The position numbers were made by a program, and so were the translations under genes. From the NCBI GenBank assembly GCA_017849615.1, contig JAFIGS010000003.1, positions 124,001-188,000 of the forward strand: a stretch of 64,000 nucleotides of DNA. The letters run 5' to 3'. Of this stretch, positions 27,301 to 37,430 are shown piece after piece (positions within the stretch are counted from its first letter, which is position 1; the number at the start of each line of letters is the position of its first letter). This DNA is from Pseudolabrys sp. Lineage in GTDB: Bacteria > Pseudomonadota > Alphaproteobacteria > Rhizobiales > Xanthobacteraceae. Below the pieces are notes generated by a model. That model did not search any database, had not been told where the DNA came from, and saw only the letters and a program-made list of their open reading frames with translations.

Positions 27301-27822
27301 GACATGAACCAGGCCATCAAGTTCAACCCGAACTTCGCCTCGGCCTTCCTCGATCGCGGCCTCACGCCGGATCGCAGCGATTTCGACCGCACCGTTTCGT
27401 CCGCCGATGCGACCATCGAGCAGACGCCATCCTATGCGGTGTCCTTCTCCGGCCGCGGCGTCGCCTATGAGAACCGCCGCGAGGCCGACCGCATCATCCG
27501 GGACGCCGGCCAGCCGATCCGCGGCAACCGCTACAACAGCTATGTCTACGCGCCGGATACCTTCCCGCCGCCAAGCCCGCCGTTGCTGACGCCGATGACG
27601 CCGGCCAAGCCTGAAACCAAGCCCGAGGCCAAGGTCGACGTGCCGCTGCCGGCGCCCTCGCCGCGCGCCGAAGCGTCCGCCATCGCCGCTCACGCGCAAG
27701 CGGTCGAAGGCGTGGACATTCCGATGCCGCAGGCGCGGCCTCATGCGGCGCCCCGCAAGGTCACGCACGCGCCGCGGCCGCAACCGCAGCCCCGCGAACG
27801 ACGCTCCGCCGAGCGGCGCTGA
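21373..27822 (+). CDS. Giant secreted tetratricopeptide-repeat protein
   Basis: A 2149-residue protein. A signal peptide ends near AHA-V (residue 26), followed by a short Cys-containing head (KLCEHKGDG ... RIAACDAVIDG) seen in alphaproteobacterial TPR proteins. From about residue 85 to 2055 the chain is a nearly unbroken run of 34-residue TPRs. By eye I count about 58 units of the form AYYNRGxAYxxKGDxDRAIADFDQAIKLDP. Three units are degenerate (near 1180 and the last two). The C-terminal 90 residues are Pro-rich and basic. TPR arrays bind peptides or proteins; this one should lie in the periplasm or outside. The start follows ACGGAGGATAAA. Partner unknown. Confidence 0.93.
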   Translation: MLRGARIVFIQITVAGAISIAATPAHAVTREQIKLCEHKGDGSVDQRIAACDAVIDGSRNAKQRAAAQASKSKLVKSRAATQQRKAEELVAGGKDKRTRGDAAGAVRDFDEAIRLDSKNPEAFYQRALAQRDRGDSERAIQDLEQSLKHDARNSDALKSLSHLYYDRRKFDASIGALDAAIKLNANDSIAYYNRGMAYRAKGEPDRAIVDYDRAIKLNGSDAVAFHSRGLAYRDIRDYERAIQDFDQALKLKPDFILALNDRGIAYSAKSQVERAIQDFDQAILLDPRDAFAYNNRGLAYRGRGEVERAIKDYDQAVLLNPNYVLAFYNRGNAFYDKGDYDRAIRNYDQAIRLDAEYALAYYDRGVSYFAKRDYDRALSDLSQAVKLDPKDSLSYYNRGVVYIARGEYDAAVADFDRSIRIDPRNTRAFYNRGLALKAKGSDERAIADFTQTIQLDGKNALAFFNRGLVHRSRGDTERSLADFDQALKLDSKNAQAWYERGFTLFEKRDYDRAIADFNQATNIKPDYTAALTQRGLAYGAKGDGDRAIADFDTALRIDPAYAPALANRGDAFQKKRQFDRAIADFNEAIKVNPEYPGTYLNRGLALQDKGDFKAAVADFSQAIKLDPKSAVAYNGRAFAYQHLNEDDRAFQDYEQAVKLNPNFGIAYYNRGKASYDRRDYDRAVADLSQAVKLEPRDPVVAHARGLAYRERRDFDRAIADFDQALRLDPKFTAAYVDRGNAYQGKGEYERATSNYDLAIKLDPKYGAAFTERGNTYALRGNVDRALQDYEQAIKFNPNYAGVFTSRAQLWQRKGDLGKALADLDQAIKIDPGFALALASRGAIHQSRGDLDRAIADFDRAIAADPHSDFAYNSRGLAYKAKGQTERALKDFDQAVTINSGFAAALLNRGETLQAGGFHERAIRDLDQVIKLNPGNAQAYLARGLAYAGKPDHDRAIADLSQAIKLDGSLAAAYNGRGIAWRARGERDKAIADFSQAAKIDPNFAMAFSNRATAYYDKRDYERAIGDLAQAIKLNPNAVRSYYDRGIAYGAKGDTDRAIADFDAALKLDPKNAVAFNNRGVAFRSKGDAERALADFAEAIKLNDAYAAAYYNRANAYADKGDPERAFADFERALKIDAKDAYALHDRGLVLYEKRDFERAIADFEAATRLASGYSVAANPRAGNIRGQRGYDRDVEETETRLQVSPLFALAYNDRGIAQAGRKDLDRAIADFDRAIRINPNFSAAYYNRGNAFYQKGDVDKAIANYDAALKLNPKDAIAWFDRGVAHYERESLDRAIADFEQTAKLDPRNAQAFYNLGIAFQEKHDFERAIQNYNQALAVDGRLAAAYSARGYALASKGDFDKALADLTQAARLGASASAYNDRGIVYGIKGETGRAIADFDQAIALDPKYAPLYNNRAIVHAATGQLDKAIADYDQAVKLNATYAAAFYNRGNAKYDKGDHTGAAADYASALKLAPADAATLNNRGNAFANVRDFDRAIADLSQAIKVSPGYAQGYNDRGVAYGARGDVDRALADFEQAVKLDAGNSFAFYNRGLAQRDKNQIDQAIASFEQAIKLNPAYAVAYYNRGNAYEYKRDFPRAIADFDAAIKLRPDYALAYYDRGLSYGAMGDADRAITDLTEAIKYDRGNALAFYNRGIAYRIRSDLDRAVSDFGEAIKLDGKFALAYAQRGVVMYARGDLDRAIADFSEALRYDASAADVHYRRAVAFRDKRDFDRAVADFSQAIRIEPKGALAYQSRGRAYRLKGDIERAVADFDQAVKLDGRSSAALTDRGTTRGLRGEFDAAIADFDAALKLNADNAVAYNNRGFALRHKGDNDRAIADFSEAIKRDANYALAYVNRAGVFADKRDYDRAIADYDAAVKLNAGSVDAYNGRGLAYDSKGNFEEAIANFSQAIKLEPKNARALNNRGFAYRNKRDMERAIADYNAALAIDPNYALALYNRGFAYYDTRDFDRSSRDMNQAIKFNPNFASAFLDRGLTPDRSDFDRTVSSADATIEQTPSYAVSFSGRGVAYENRREADRIIRDAGQPIRGNRYNSYVYAPDTFPPPSPPLLTPMTPAKPETKPEAKVDVPLPAPSPRAEASAIAAHAQAVEGVDIPMPQARPHAAPRKVTHAPRPQPQPRERRSAERR

Positions 27823-27859
27823 AACACCGGCGGCGCGAATCGCCTAGATTGACCGGTAA

Positions 27860-28546
27860 ATGGTCACGCCCGCCGCCCGCAAACGCATCAAAAGCCTGCT
27901 GACGCCCGCCGAGCGGCGCCTGTTCGCGCGTCTCGACACGCCGCACAAAATCCAGACCTTCCTCGACAAGATGCCAGCGAATTTCGGCCTCCTCGGCGAC
28001 ACCGCGATGTCGCCGCGCACGATGCTGAAAGCCAGGGTCGCGCATTGCTCGGAGGGCGCGGTGTTCGCCGTCGCTGCGCTGGCCTTCCACGGCCGGCCCT
28101 CGTGGCTCATCGACATGCGGGCGCTGCCGAGCGATTACGATCACATCATCACAGTGTTCAAGGAGCGCGGCTTGTGGGGCGCGATCAGCAAGACCAATCA
28201 CCCGGTGCTGCGCTGGCGCGATCCGGTTTACCGCTCGCCCCGCGAGCTGGTGATGTCCTACGTCCACGAGTATTGCCTGCCGGGCGGCAAGAAATCGCTG
28301 ATGGAATATTCGCGGCCCTTCGCGCTCACCCGTTACGCGCCGGAGCGCTGGCTGACACCGGCGGACGATCTCGACTGGCTGATGCTGGCGCTGGACGAGG
28401 CCCCGCATCTGCCGATCGCGCCAAAGGCGTCGCTCAAGCGTCAGCGCCGTTCCACGGCCCTCGAGCGGGACGCCCACAACCGGACCGAATGGTCCGACCC
28501 GCGCGAGAAGAAACCGGCCGCCAGGGCCTCGAAACGGCGCGGCTGA
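27860..28546 (+). CDS. Transglutaminase-like cysteine-protease-fold protein (putative)
   Basis: A 228-residue cytoplasmic-looking protein with no signal peptide. A possible transglutaminase-type triad can be read: Cys in ARVAHCSEGAVFAVAALAF (about 58-76), His in DYDHIITVFKERGLWG (about 92-107) and Asp in LRWRDPVYRS (about 116-125). The order and spacing fit a Cys-His-Asp core. The C-terminal 40 residues are basic and low-complexity. It starts 37 bases after the TPR gene, so co-transcription is likely. The family assignment is inferred from motifs only; an uncharacterised conserved protein is the safe alternative. Confidence 0.65.
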   Translation: MVTPAARKRIKSLLTPAERRLFARLDTPHKIQTFLDKMPANFGLLGDTAMSPRTMLKARVAHCSEGAVFAVAALAFHGRPSWLIDMRALPSDYDHIITVFKERGLWGAISKTNHPVLRWRDPVYRSPRELVMSYVHEYCLPGGKKSLMEYSRPFALTRYAPERWLTPADDLDWLMLALDEAPHLPIAPKASLKRQRRSTALERDAHNRTEWSDPREKKPAARASKRRG

Positions 28547-28584
28547 CGTTCTACAATCGCGCAACCGAAGCCGGAGACCCGCGC

Positions 28585-29007
28585 GTGACGTCCTTCATTT
28601 ACCGCCGCCCCTTCACCGTCCCCTGGGGCGATTGCGATCCGGCCGGCATCGTCTTCAATCCGAAGTTCTTCACTTATTTCGACACCAACACCTGGCAGTT
28701 GTTCGAAGCCGCCACCGGGGTGAAGGTTCACGACATCAATGAGCGGTTCGGCATTATCGGCATTGCCCTGGTCGATGCCGGCGCCAATTTCATGAAGCCG
28801 GTCAAGTACGGCGACGAGATCGAGATCGTGTCGCGGGTTGCGGAGTTTCGCCGCTCGAGCTTCGTCGTCGAGCACAAGATCCTGCTCGGCGGCGATCTGC
28901 GCAACGAAGGCACCGAAACGCGCGTCTGGGCGGTCAAGCACCCGGACGATCCGGAGAAGATCAAGACGGCGGCGATACCAGAAGAGGTAATCAAGGCGTT
29001 TAAGTAA
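28585..29007 (+). CDS. 4-hydroxybenzoyl-CoA thioesterase-like hotdog thioesterase
   Basis: A 140-residue single-hotdog acyl-CoA thioesterase. The motif VPWGDCDPAGIVFNPKFF (about 12-29) contains the catalytic Asp that defines the 4-hydroxybenzoyl-CoA thioesterase family. The rest (ANFMKPVKYGDEIEI, ETRVWAV) fits the fold. The start is GTG at 28585 with GGAG 8 bases upstream; longer upstream frames show no homology-like sequence. It is convergent with boxB. In box clusters such enzymes may release stalled aromatic-CoA and recycle CoA, which fits here as inference. Confidence 0.88.
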   Translation: MTSFIYRRPFTVPWGDCDPAGIVFNPKFFTYFDTNTWQLFEAATGVKVHDINERFGIIGIALVDAGANFMKPVKYGDEIEIVSRVAEFRRSSFVVEHKILLGGDLRNEGTETRVWAVKHPDDPEKIKTAAIPEEVIKAFK

Positions 29008-29010
29008 GAG

Positions 29011-29153
29011 TCGTCCCCGCGCGTAGCCGTTCGAAGAACGGCGTTCTGAACGCCTATGAGCGGGGACCATAGCCGCAGGCCTATCGGCTCAAACCGCTGG
29101 CGGTGGTTATGGGTCCCGGCTCGCGGCCGCAAGGCGGCCTTGGCCGGGACGAC
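29011..29153. repeat. Nested-hairpin intergenic element, variant copy
   Basis: The outer arms GTCGTCCC (from 29011) and GGGACGAC (to 29153) enclose inner arms GGGGACCATAGCC and GGTTATGGGTCCC. Mini-hairpins (CCGTTC/GAACGG, GGCGTT/GAACGCC, GCGGCC/GGCGGCC) fill the same slots as in copies 1 and 2, although the base sequence differs. It sits between the convergent thioesterase and boxB stops, where it may also end both transcripts. Confidence 0.65.
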
Positions 29154-29162
29154 AAACCTTGC

Positions 29163-30608
<1,446 letters not shown>

Positions 30609-30630
30609 GCGCTGTTTCCTATCCACTTTT

Positions 30631-30744
30631 CCCGGGCGCAGCGCAGCGCGCTTGCGGTGCGCTGCAGACCCGGGATCGTCTCAGACACCGGTTGGAACGG
30701 CCCCGGTTCTGCGCGGCGGCATTCATGCCGCAGCGCGCCCGGGG
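30631..30744. repeat. Palindromic intergenic element between boxC and boxB
   Basis: The outer arms CCCGGGCGC (from 30631) and GCGCGCCCGGGG (to 30744) contain a left mini-hairpin GCAGCGC/GCGCTGC and a right mini-hairpin GCGGCATT/ATGCCGC. The inner arms GACCCGGG and CCCCGGTTC are weaker. The general plan matches the other nested-hairpin elements. Confidence 0.55.
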
Positions 30745-30753
30745 CAAGCATCC

Positions 30754-32427
30754 TCACACTCTCTCTTTATTAAACGTCGGCTTGACGCCGCTGCCGTACA
30801 GTTTCAGCGCGCCCTGCTCGCCGATGGCGTTGGGGCGCTGGAAGATCCAGTTCTGCCAGGCGGTGAGCCGCCCGAAGATTTTCGTTTCCATGGTCTCGGG
30901 ACCGGCGAAGCGTAAATTCGCTTCGAGGCCAGTGAGCGCATCCGGAGAAAACGAGGCGCGCTCTTCCATCATCACGCGCAATTCGTCGTCCCAGTCGAAA
31001 TCCTCGTAGGCAAAAGTGACGAGACCAAGTTCGAGCGCATCGTCCGCTTCGAGCGGCTCGCCGATCTTGTCCTGAGCGGCCTGGATCGACTTGTCGTCGT
31101 CGAGAAAACGCGCCTGCAGCCGCGTCAGGCCATTGCCCATCGGATAGGGCCCGAAATTGACCTTGCCGAGCGTGATTGCGGCAGGCGCGCGGTTGTCGCC
31201 TTCGCGGGTGCCGATCAGCATCGCGGCGCGGTCGGCGACGAAGACCAGTTCGGCAAGCGTACCGGCAAAGCAGGAGCCGGGCTCGACCAGGGTCATCAGG
31301 GTTTTAGGCGTGACATCGAGCCGCTTGAACACCCGCTTCACATAATGCCGGATTTCGCGCAGCAGCCAGCCGTTATGACCGTTCAGCAGCACGTCGTCGT
31401 GGCTCAGCACGGCCTTGGCATCGCCTTCGGTCTTGAGCACGACGAGATTGATGGTCGGCTCGTTGGTGCGCAGGTGGAGGATGGCGTCCTCAAGTTCGCG
31501 GGCCATGGCCAAAGGCCAGAACGCCGCGCCCTTTTCATGAACGGCATCGACCGACGCGGGCGCGGCCTCGCCCGGCGCCTTGACGATAATGGTCGCGATC
31601 GACTTGTCGCGCTCGATCTCGACCTCGACATGCGAATAGGAAACGCGGCTGTCCGCGATGGTACGCTCGAGCGGCGTCAGCGTGATGCCCTTGGCATCGG
31701 CCGGACGGTCGGATTGCGCGGCGATCTCGGCCGCCCGCGCCTTGACGGCGTCCTGCCATTTCGACGGCGGCACCGCCTCGTCAACCAGTTTCCAGTCCAC
31801 CGCCTTGGCGCCGCGCAGGCCTTCCTCGGTGGCGCAGAAGAAGTCGGCGCGGTCGCGGCGGACCTTGCGCTTGTCGGTGACGCGCGTCAGCCCGCCGGTG
31901 CCCGGCAGCACCGCGAGCAGCGGCGCTTCCGGCAGCGACACCGCGGAGCGGCGGTCGTCGATCAGCATGATGTGTTCGGCGGCCAGCGCGAGCTCATAGC
32001 CACCGCCGGCGCAGGCACCCGACACCGCCGCCATGTATTTCTGGCCGGAATTGGCGCTGGCGTCCTCGATGGCGAGCCGCGTCTCGTTGGTGAACTTGCA
32101 GAAGTTCACTTTCCACTGATGCGTCGACTTGCCGAGCATGCGGATGTTGGCGCCGGCGCAGAACACATTGTCCTTGCCGGACTTGATGACGACCGCCTGC
32201 ACTTCCGGATGCTCGAAGCGCAGCCGCTGCACGGCGTCGTTGAGCTCGATATCGACGCCGAGGTCGTAGGAATTGAGCTTGAGCTCGTAATCGGGCCGCA
32301 GGCCGCCGGCCGGATCGACGTCCATAATCAGGTTGGCGACGTTGCCGTCAATCTCGATGCGCCAATGACGATAGCGCGACGGATCGGTACGGTAGTCGAC
32401 GATGGTGGACTCGGCGGTGTCGGTCAT
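30754..32427 (-). CDS. boxC: 2,3-epoxybenzoyl-CoA dihydrolase BoxC
   Basis: BoxC is a double crotonase-type enzyme that hydrolyses the epoxide from BoxB and opens the ring, releasing formate and 3,4-dehydroadipyl-CoA semialdehyde. The 557-residue product matches the family length. The first crotonase-like half has VFCAGANIRMLG and SGACAGGGYELALAAEH; the second has a repeat of the fold with LVEPGSCFAGTLAELVFVADRA. The N-terminus (YRHWRIEIDGNVANLIMDV) is typical. The ATG at 32427 is preferred. It is the first gene of the boxC-boxB transcript, facing a gap with TGCA-type operators shared with boxR. Confidence 0.96.
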   Translation of the reverse strand: MTDTAESTIVDYRTDPSRYRHWRIEIDGNVANLIMDVDPAGGLRPDYELKLNSYDLGVDIELNDAVQRLRFEHPEVQAVVIKSGKDNVFCAGANIRMLGKSTHQWKVNFCKFTNETRLAIEDASANSGQKYMAAVSGACAGGGYELALAAEHIMLIDDRRSAVSLPEAPLLAVLPGTGGLTRVTDKRKVRRDRADFFCATEEGLRGAKAVDWKLVDEAVPPSKWQDAVKARAAEIAAQSDRPADAKGITLTPLERTIADSRVSYSHVEVEIERDKSIATIIVKAPGEAAPASVDAVHEKGAAFWPLAMARELEDAILHLRTNEPTINLVVLKTEGDAKAVLSHDDVLLNGHNGWLLREIRHYVKRVFKRLDVTPKTLMTLVEPGSCFAGTLAELVFVADRAAMLIGTREGDNRAPAAITLGKVNFGPYPMGNGLTRLQARFLDDDKSIQAAQDKIGEPLEADDALELGLVTFAYEDFDWDDELRVMMEERASFSPDALTGLEANLRFAGPETMETKIFGRLTAWQNWIFQRPNAIGEQGALKLYGSGVKPTFNKERV

Positions 32428-32456
32428 CCCGGCGTGTCTTCCCTGCAAACAGAGCG

Positions 32457-32476
32457 ATATGCATTATTTTGCATAT
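32457..32476. promoter_or_regulatory. Candidate BoxR operator 1
   Basis: ATATGCA-TTATTT-TGCATAT is a palindrome containing TGCA-N6-TGCA (32460-32473), 30 bases before the boxC ATG. BoxR/BzdR repressors are known to recognise TGCA-containing repeats; the assignment here is inference from that and from position. Confidence 0.65.
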
Positions 32477-32536
32477 CTGTATCACTCGTCCTGGTAGCCG
32501 GCAACATTTTAATTCATAATCATTCTCAAATTCCGT

Positions 32537-34535
<1,999 letters not shown>

Positions 34536-34558
34536 GCGCACAGCAACGAACAAGCACC

Positions 34559-34882
34559 ATGCCCAAGATCACCTTCATCGAACACGACGGCACCGTTCAC
34601 GAGGTCAAGGCCGAGCTCGGCGCGTCGGTCATGGAAACCGCGCTGCGCAACGATATCAGCAGCATCGTCGCCGAGTGCGGCGGCGGCTGCACCTGCGCCA
34701 CCTGTCACGTCTATGTCGATGAGGCCTGGGTCGAGCGCGTCGGCCCGCCCTCGCCGTCCGAGGATGCCGAACTCGACGCCGCCTTCGACGTGCGCGCCAA
34801 TTCGCGGCTGTCGTGCCAGATCACGGTGACCGAGGCCCTCGATGGCCTGATCGTGCGCACGCCGTCCTATCAGGGACGCTAG
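34559..34882 (+). CDS. [2Fe-2S] ferredoxin (adrenodoxin-type)
   Basis: A 107-residue plant/vertebrate-type ferredoxin. The cluster Cys are Cys40, Cys46, Cys49 (CGGGCTCATCH region) and Cys86 (RLSCQITV), in the C-X5-C-X2-C...C spacing of adrenodoxin-type ferredoxins that serve cytochrome P450s and oxygenases. It starts 23 bases after the reductase gene and ends in a terminator, forming a reductase-ferredoxin pair. The probable partner oxygenase nearby is BoxB. Confidence 0.95.
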   Translation: MPKITFIEHDGTVHEVKAELGASVMETALRNDISSIVAECGGGCTCATCHVYVDEAWVERVGPPSPSEDAELDAAFDVRANSRLSCQITVTEALDGLIVRTPSYQGR

Positions 34883-34899
34883 CGTTACCCACAAAACAA

Positions 34900-34933
34900 A
34901 AACGGCCCGGGGCTCATCGCCGCCGGGCCGTTT
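34900..34933 (+). terminator. Intrinsic terminator after the ferredoxin gene
   Basis: AAACGGCCCGG (34900-34910) pairs with CCGGGCCGTTT (34923-34933). It closes the boxR-reductase-ferredoxin unit, and the converging small exported protein gene stops 20 bases beyond. Confidence 0.85.
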
Positions 34934-34952
34934 GTCGTTTCGGGGCCGTTGA

Positions 34953-35663
34953 TCAGAACGAGCCCGGCGGCAGGCGATAGATGTCCGGCGTCTTGGCGTC
35001 GGCGATGTAGAACAGCATCAGGCTGCCCGGCGTCAGGATGCGCTGGTTGTTCTCGCCCTGGCTGAACGTGCCCTGCAGCAGCAGGATCGCGGTGCGGTCC
35101 TTGGCGTCGCTGCCGCGGAACATCAGCAGGCCGTTATTGATCGGCATGTTGGTGGCGACGGTGTCGGGCTTGAAGCCCTCGCTCATGAAATGCGAGCGCA
35201 GCACGCTCGAGTTCGAGAACAGCTGCTCCGGCGTCATCTTGTCGTCGGTCGCCTTCGACCACGACGCCGACACCTGGATCAGCTTCTTGCTCTGATAGCC
35301 GAACACATAGGACACTTCCGCGCCGCCGCCGCCCGGCAGCAGGTCGGGAACGGTGACGACCAGCGCCTTGGTGCGCTCGCCGGCATTGGGCTGCTCGCGA
35401 ATGGCGTCGGCCTTCACGCCGAAGTCCTTGGTGATCGCGGCCTTCACCTCCGCCTCGCTCATGCCGAACTTGGCCGAGCGGAAGCCCTCCACATTGGCGG
35501 ACGAGGTCGACATCACGCCGGACGCGCCGGCCGGCGGCGCCGGAGGCGGCTGATCCTTCTTGGTGCCCTGGCTCAGAGCCGGTCCCTGGCTCGCCAGCAA
35601 CGCGGCCGCGACGACAACGCCCGCGAGCTTGATACGGTTGATAGACGAGATTGCTTTCATCAT
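34953..35663 (-). CDS. Exported protein of unknown function in the two-partner secretion locus
   Basis: A 236-residue protein with a signal peptide (KAISSINRIKLAG, hydrophobic VVVAAALLASQ, cleavage near ALS-Q at about residue 32), a short Pro-rich linker (PPPAPPAG) and a folded domain that begins RSAKFGMSEAEVKAAI. I do not recognise the family; the FGMS-EXEV motif resembles repeated periplasmic domains that occur as single copies elsewhere. GGAGAGC just before decides the ATG at 35663. It follows tpsB by 47 bases on the same strand, so it may assist adhesin secretion or anchoring, but this rests on position only. Confidence 0.78.
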   Translation of the reverse strand: MMKAISSINRIKLAGVVVAAALLASQGPALSQGTKKDQPPPAPPAGASGVMSTSSANVEGFRSAKFGMSEAEVKAAITKDFGVKADAIREQPNAGERTKALVVTVPDLLPGGGGAEVSYVFGYQSKKLIQVSASWSKATDDKMTPEQLFSNSSVLRSHFMSEGFKPDTVATNMPINNGLLMFRGSDAKDRTAILLLQGTFSQGENNQRILTPGSLMLFYIADAKTPDIYRLPPGSF

Positions 35664-35710
35664 GCTCTCCATAAGGCCCCCATCCGCGTCGCGCGGTACG
35701 CGGGGCCGGT

Positions 35711-37363
35711 TTACAACAGTTGCAGCGGCCGCAGCGTGACGCGGCCGTAGAAGTCGCTCCGCGGTTGCCCGACGATGACGGTGCGCCAGGGCACGCCGAC
35801 ACTCGCTTCGAACGTCACCGCCGCGTGCGGCGTCCATGACAGGCCGGCGCCGGCGGAATCCAGTTGCGTGATCGCCGGGAAGGTCGAAAACACCGCGCCG
35901 CTGTCGATGAACGCGTAGATGTCGAGCCCCTTGATCAGCTCCGACATGTTCCGGTGAACTTCGAAATTGAAATAATAGCCGCTGTCGCCGGATGCGGCGT
36001 TGGTGGTGTAGCCGCGCACCGTGGTCGGTCCTCCAACGGAGAACAGCTGGTCGCCGGGCAACAGCTTGTCGCGGGTATACTGCCAGCTGCCGAGCAGAAC
36101 GACGCTCATCTGCGCCGGCAGTTGCAGGTTCGCGTAAGTCGATCCGGTAAAGGTGGTGAAGCTGCGCTCGCCGCCGAGAACCTTGTCGTGCCAGTTGACG
36201 CCGTTGACCGCCGGCGAGATCGTCAGGTTGTAGTTGGCGGCGATCGCCGACAGCGACAGGCCGCCGGTGGCTTTCGAATAACGGCTGTTCGACACCGGCA
36301 CGGCCGAGAAATCGCTCGTCGAATTGCCGTAGCCATAGGCGCCGGTCGCCTGCAGCATCCACACGTCATTGTTCCAGAACGGCTGCGAGATATTCAGCGA
36401 CGTCTGGTTCGACGTTCCGGTGACGTCGAGGCTTTCGAACTGGCCCTGAACGATCTTGATGCGCCCCTGGGTGTAGCTCAGGCCGATGCGGCCGCCCCAG
36501 GGGTTGAACGGCACGTTGAAGGCGACATTGCCGTTGATGTTGCCTTTGGACTTCACGCCGTAGAACGTGAAACGGTCGTCGAAGCCGAGCATGCCGTGGC
36601 GCTTGTAGTAGAGGCCGAGTTCGTTGCGGCCGGTCGTCTTGACGCCCTGATTGTCGGCGAAGACCTGCAATGTATTGACCGGCGGCTCGGTAATGGCGAG
36701 TTGCAGGTCGGTCAGGCCGAAATCGGTGCCCGGCTGCAGCAGCGCGCGCATCTGCACTTCGTTGGTGCGATTGAAGCGCACGACGTCCCGATTGAGCTTG
36801 GGCACATCGAGCACTTCGCCGGCCGGCGGATCGACGCTGCCGCGGATATAGCCCTCGCGCGTCTGCTGATTGCCGATGACCGACGACTTCTGCAGCCGTC
36901 CCTCGGTCAGCTTGATCTTGATGACGCCTTTGTCCGCGGTCTGCGGCGGCAGGATGGCGATGGCCGTGACGATGCCGCGCTCGACGTAGATGGCGTTGAC
37001 ATCCGCGACCAGCGCCATGAGCGTCGCGATATCGACACGGCGGCCGACATATTTGGCGGCGACGGCCTCCAGTTCCTCGGGCGTGATGAATTTCGAGGGG
37101 TCGAAGATGACCCGACGCAGCATAAAGGTCTGGCCGCCGCCGGGGATCTGCACCGCCGGCGCCCGGCCCGGCCCGACCACGGCCGGCCCCTGCTGCTTCG
37201 GCGCCTCACCCTGCTGCTCGATGCGCTGGCGCTGGCGCTCGATATTCTGCTCGATCAGGCCCGGATTGACCTGCGGCGACACCTGCGCGCGCGCCGGCAA
37301 GGCGGCAAACGCCCCCGAAGCCAGGATCAGAATTGAGACCAGGCCCGCCGCAGCAATGCGCAT
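35711..37363 (-). CDS. TpsB two-partner secretion outer-membrane transporter (ShlB/FhaC/HecB family)
   Basis: TpsB exports its TpsA partner through the outer membrane. The 550-residue protein has a signal peptide (to about residue 27), a Gln-rich linker helix, two POTRA-like domains (about 80-160 with FMLRRVIFDPSKFITPEEL, and 160-235) and a C-terminal 16-strand barrel. The barrel contains the conserved TTVRGYTTN motif (about 435-443) and ends with an aromatic/leucine strand. The length matches FhaC and ShlB. It lies 67 bases downstream of the giant adhesin gene, the reverse of the usual tpsB-tpsA order but a known arrangement. Confidence 0.93.
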   Translation of the reverse strand: MRIAAAGLVSILILASGAFAALPARAQVSPQVNPGLIEQNIERQRQRIEQQGEAPKQQGPAVVGPGRAPAVQIPGGGQTFMLRRVIFDPSKFITPEELEAVAAKYVGRRVDIATLMALVADVNAIYVERGIVTAIAILPPQTADKGVIKIKLTEGRLQKSSVIGNQQTREGYIRGSVDPPAGEVLDVPKLNRDVVRFNRTNEVQMRALLQPGTDFGLTDLQLAITEPPVNTLQVFADNQGVKTTGRNELGLYYKRHGMLGFDDRFTFYGVKSKGNINGNVAFNVPFNPWGGRIGLSYTQGRIKIVQGQFESLDVTGTSNQTSLNISQPFWNNDVWMLQATGAYGYGNSTSDFSAVPVSNSRYSKATGGLSLSAIAANYNLTISPAVNGVNWHDKVLGGERSFTTFTGSTYANLQLPAQMSVVLLGSWQYTRDKLLPGDQLFSVGGPTTVRGYTTNAASGDSGYYFNFEVHRNMSELIKGLDIYAFIDSGAVFSTFPAITQLDSAGAGLSWTPHAAVTFEASVGVPWRTVIVGQPRSDFYGRVTLRPLQLL

Positions 37364-37430
37364 GGATCTCCCGTCGCGGCCGCCAGCCGGCCGCCCCGTC
37401 GAAATTGGCCGGAATTCCAATGATTTATTA

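Noticed and set aside
21620..27400. Regular 102-base periodicity that could look like a CRISPR or satellite array
   Set aside because: The period equals 34 codons, the units diverge at third positions and the frame stays open, so it is protein-level TPR repetition.
24274..27783. 1169-residue minus-strand open frame across the TPR gene
   Set aside because: It is the periodic mirror of the repeats; its repeated pattern derives from the TPR codons and it has no signal or domain of its own.
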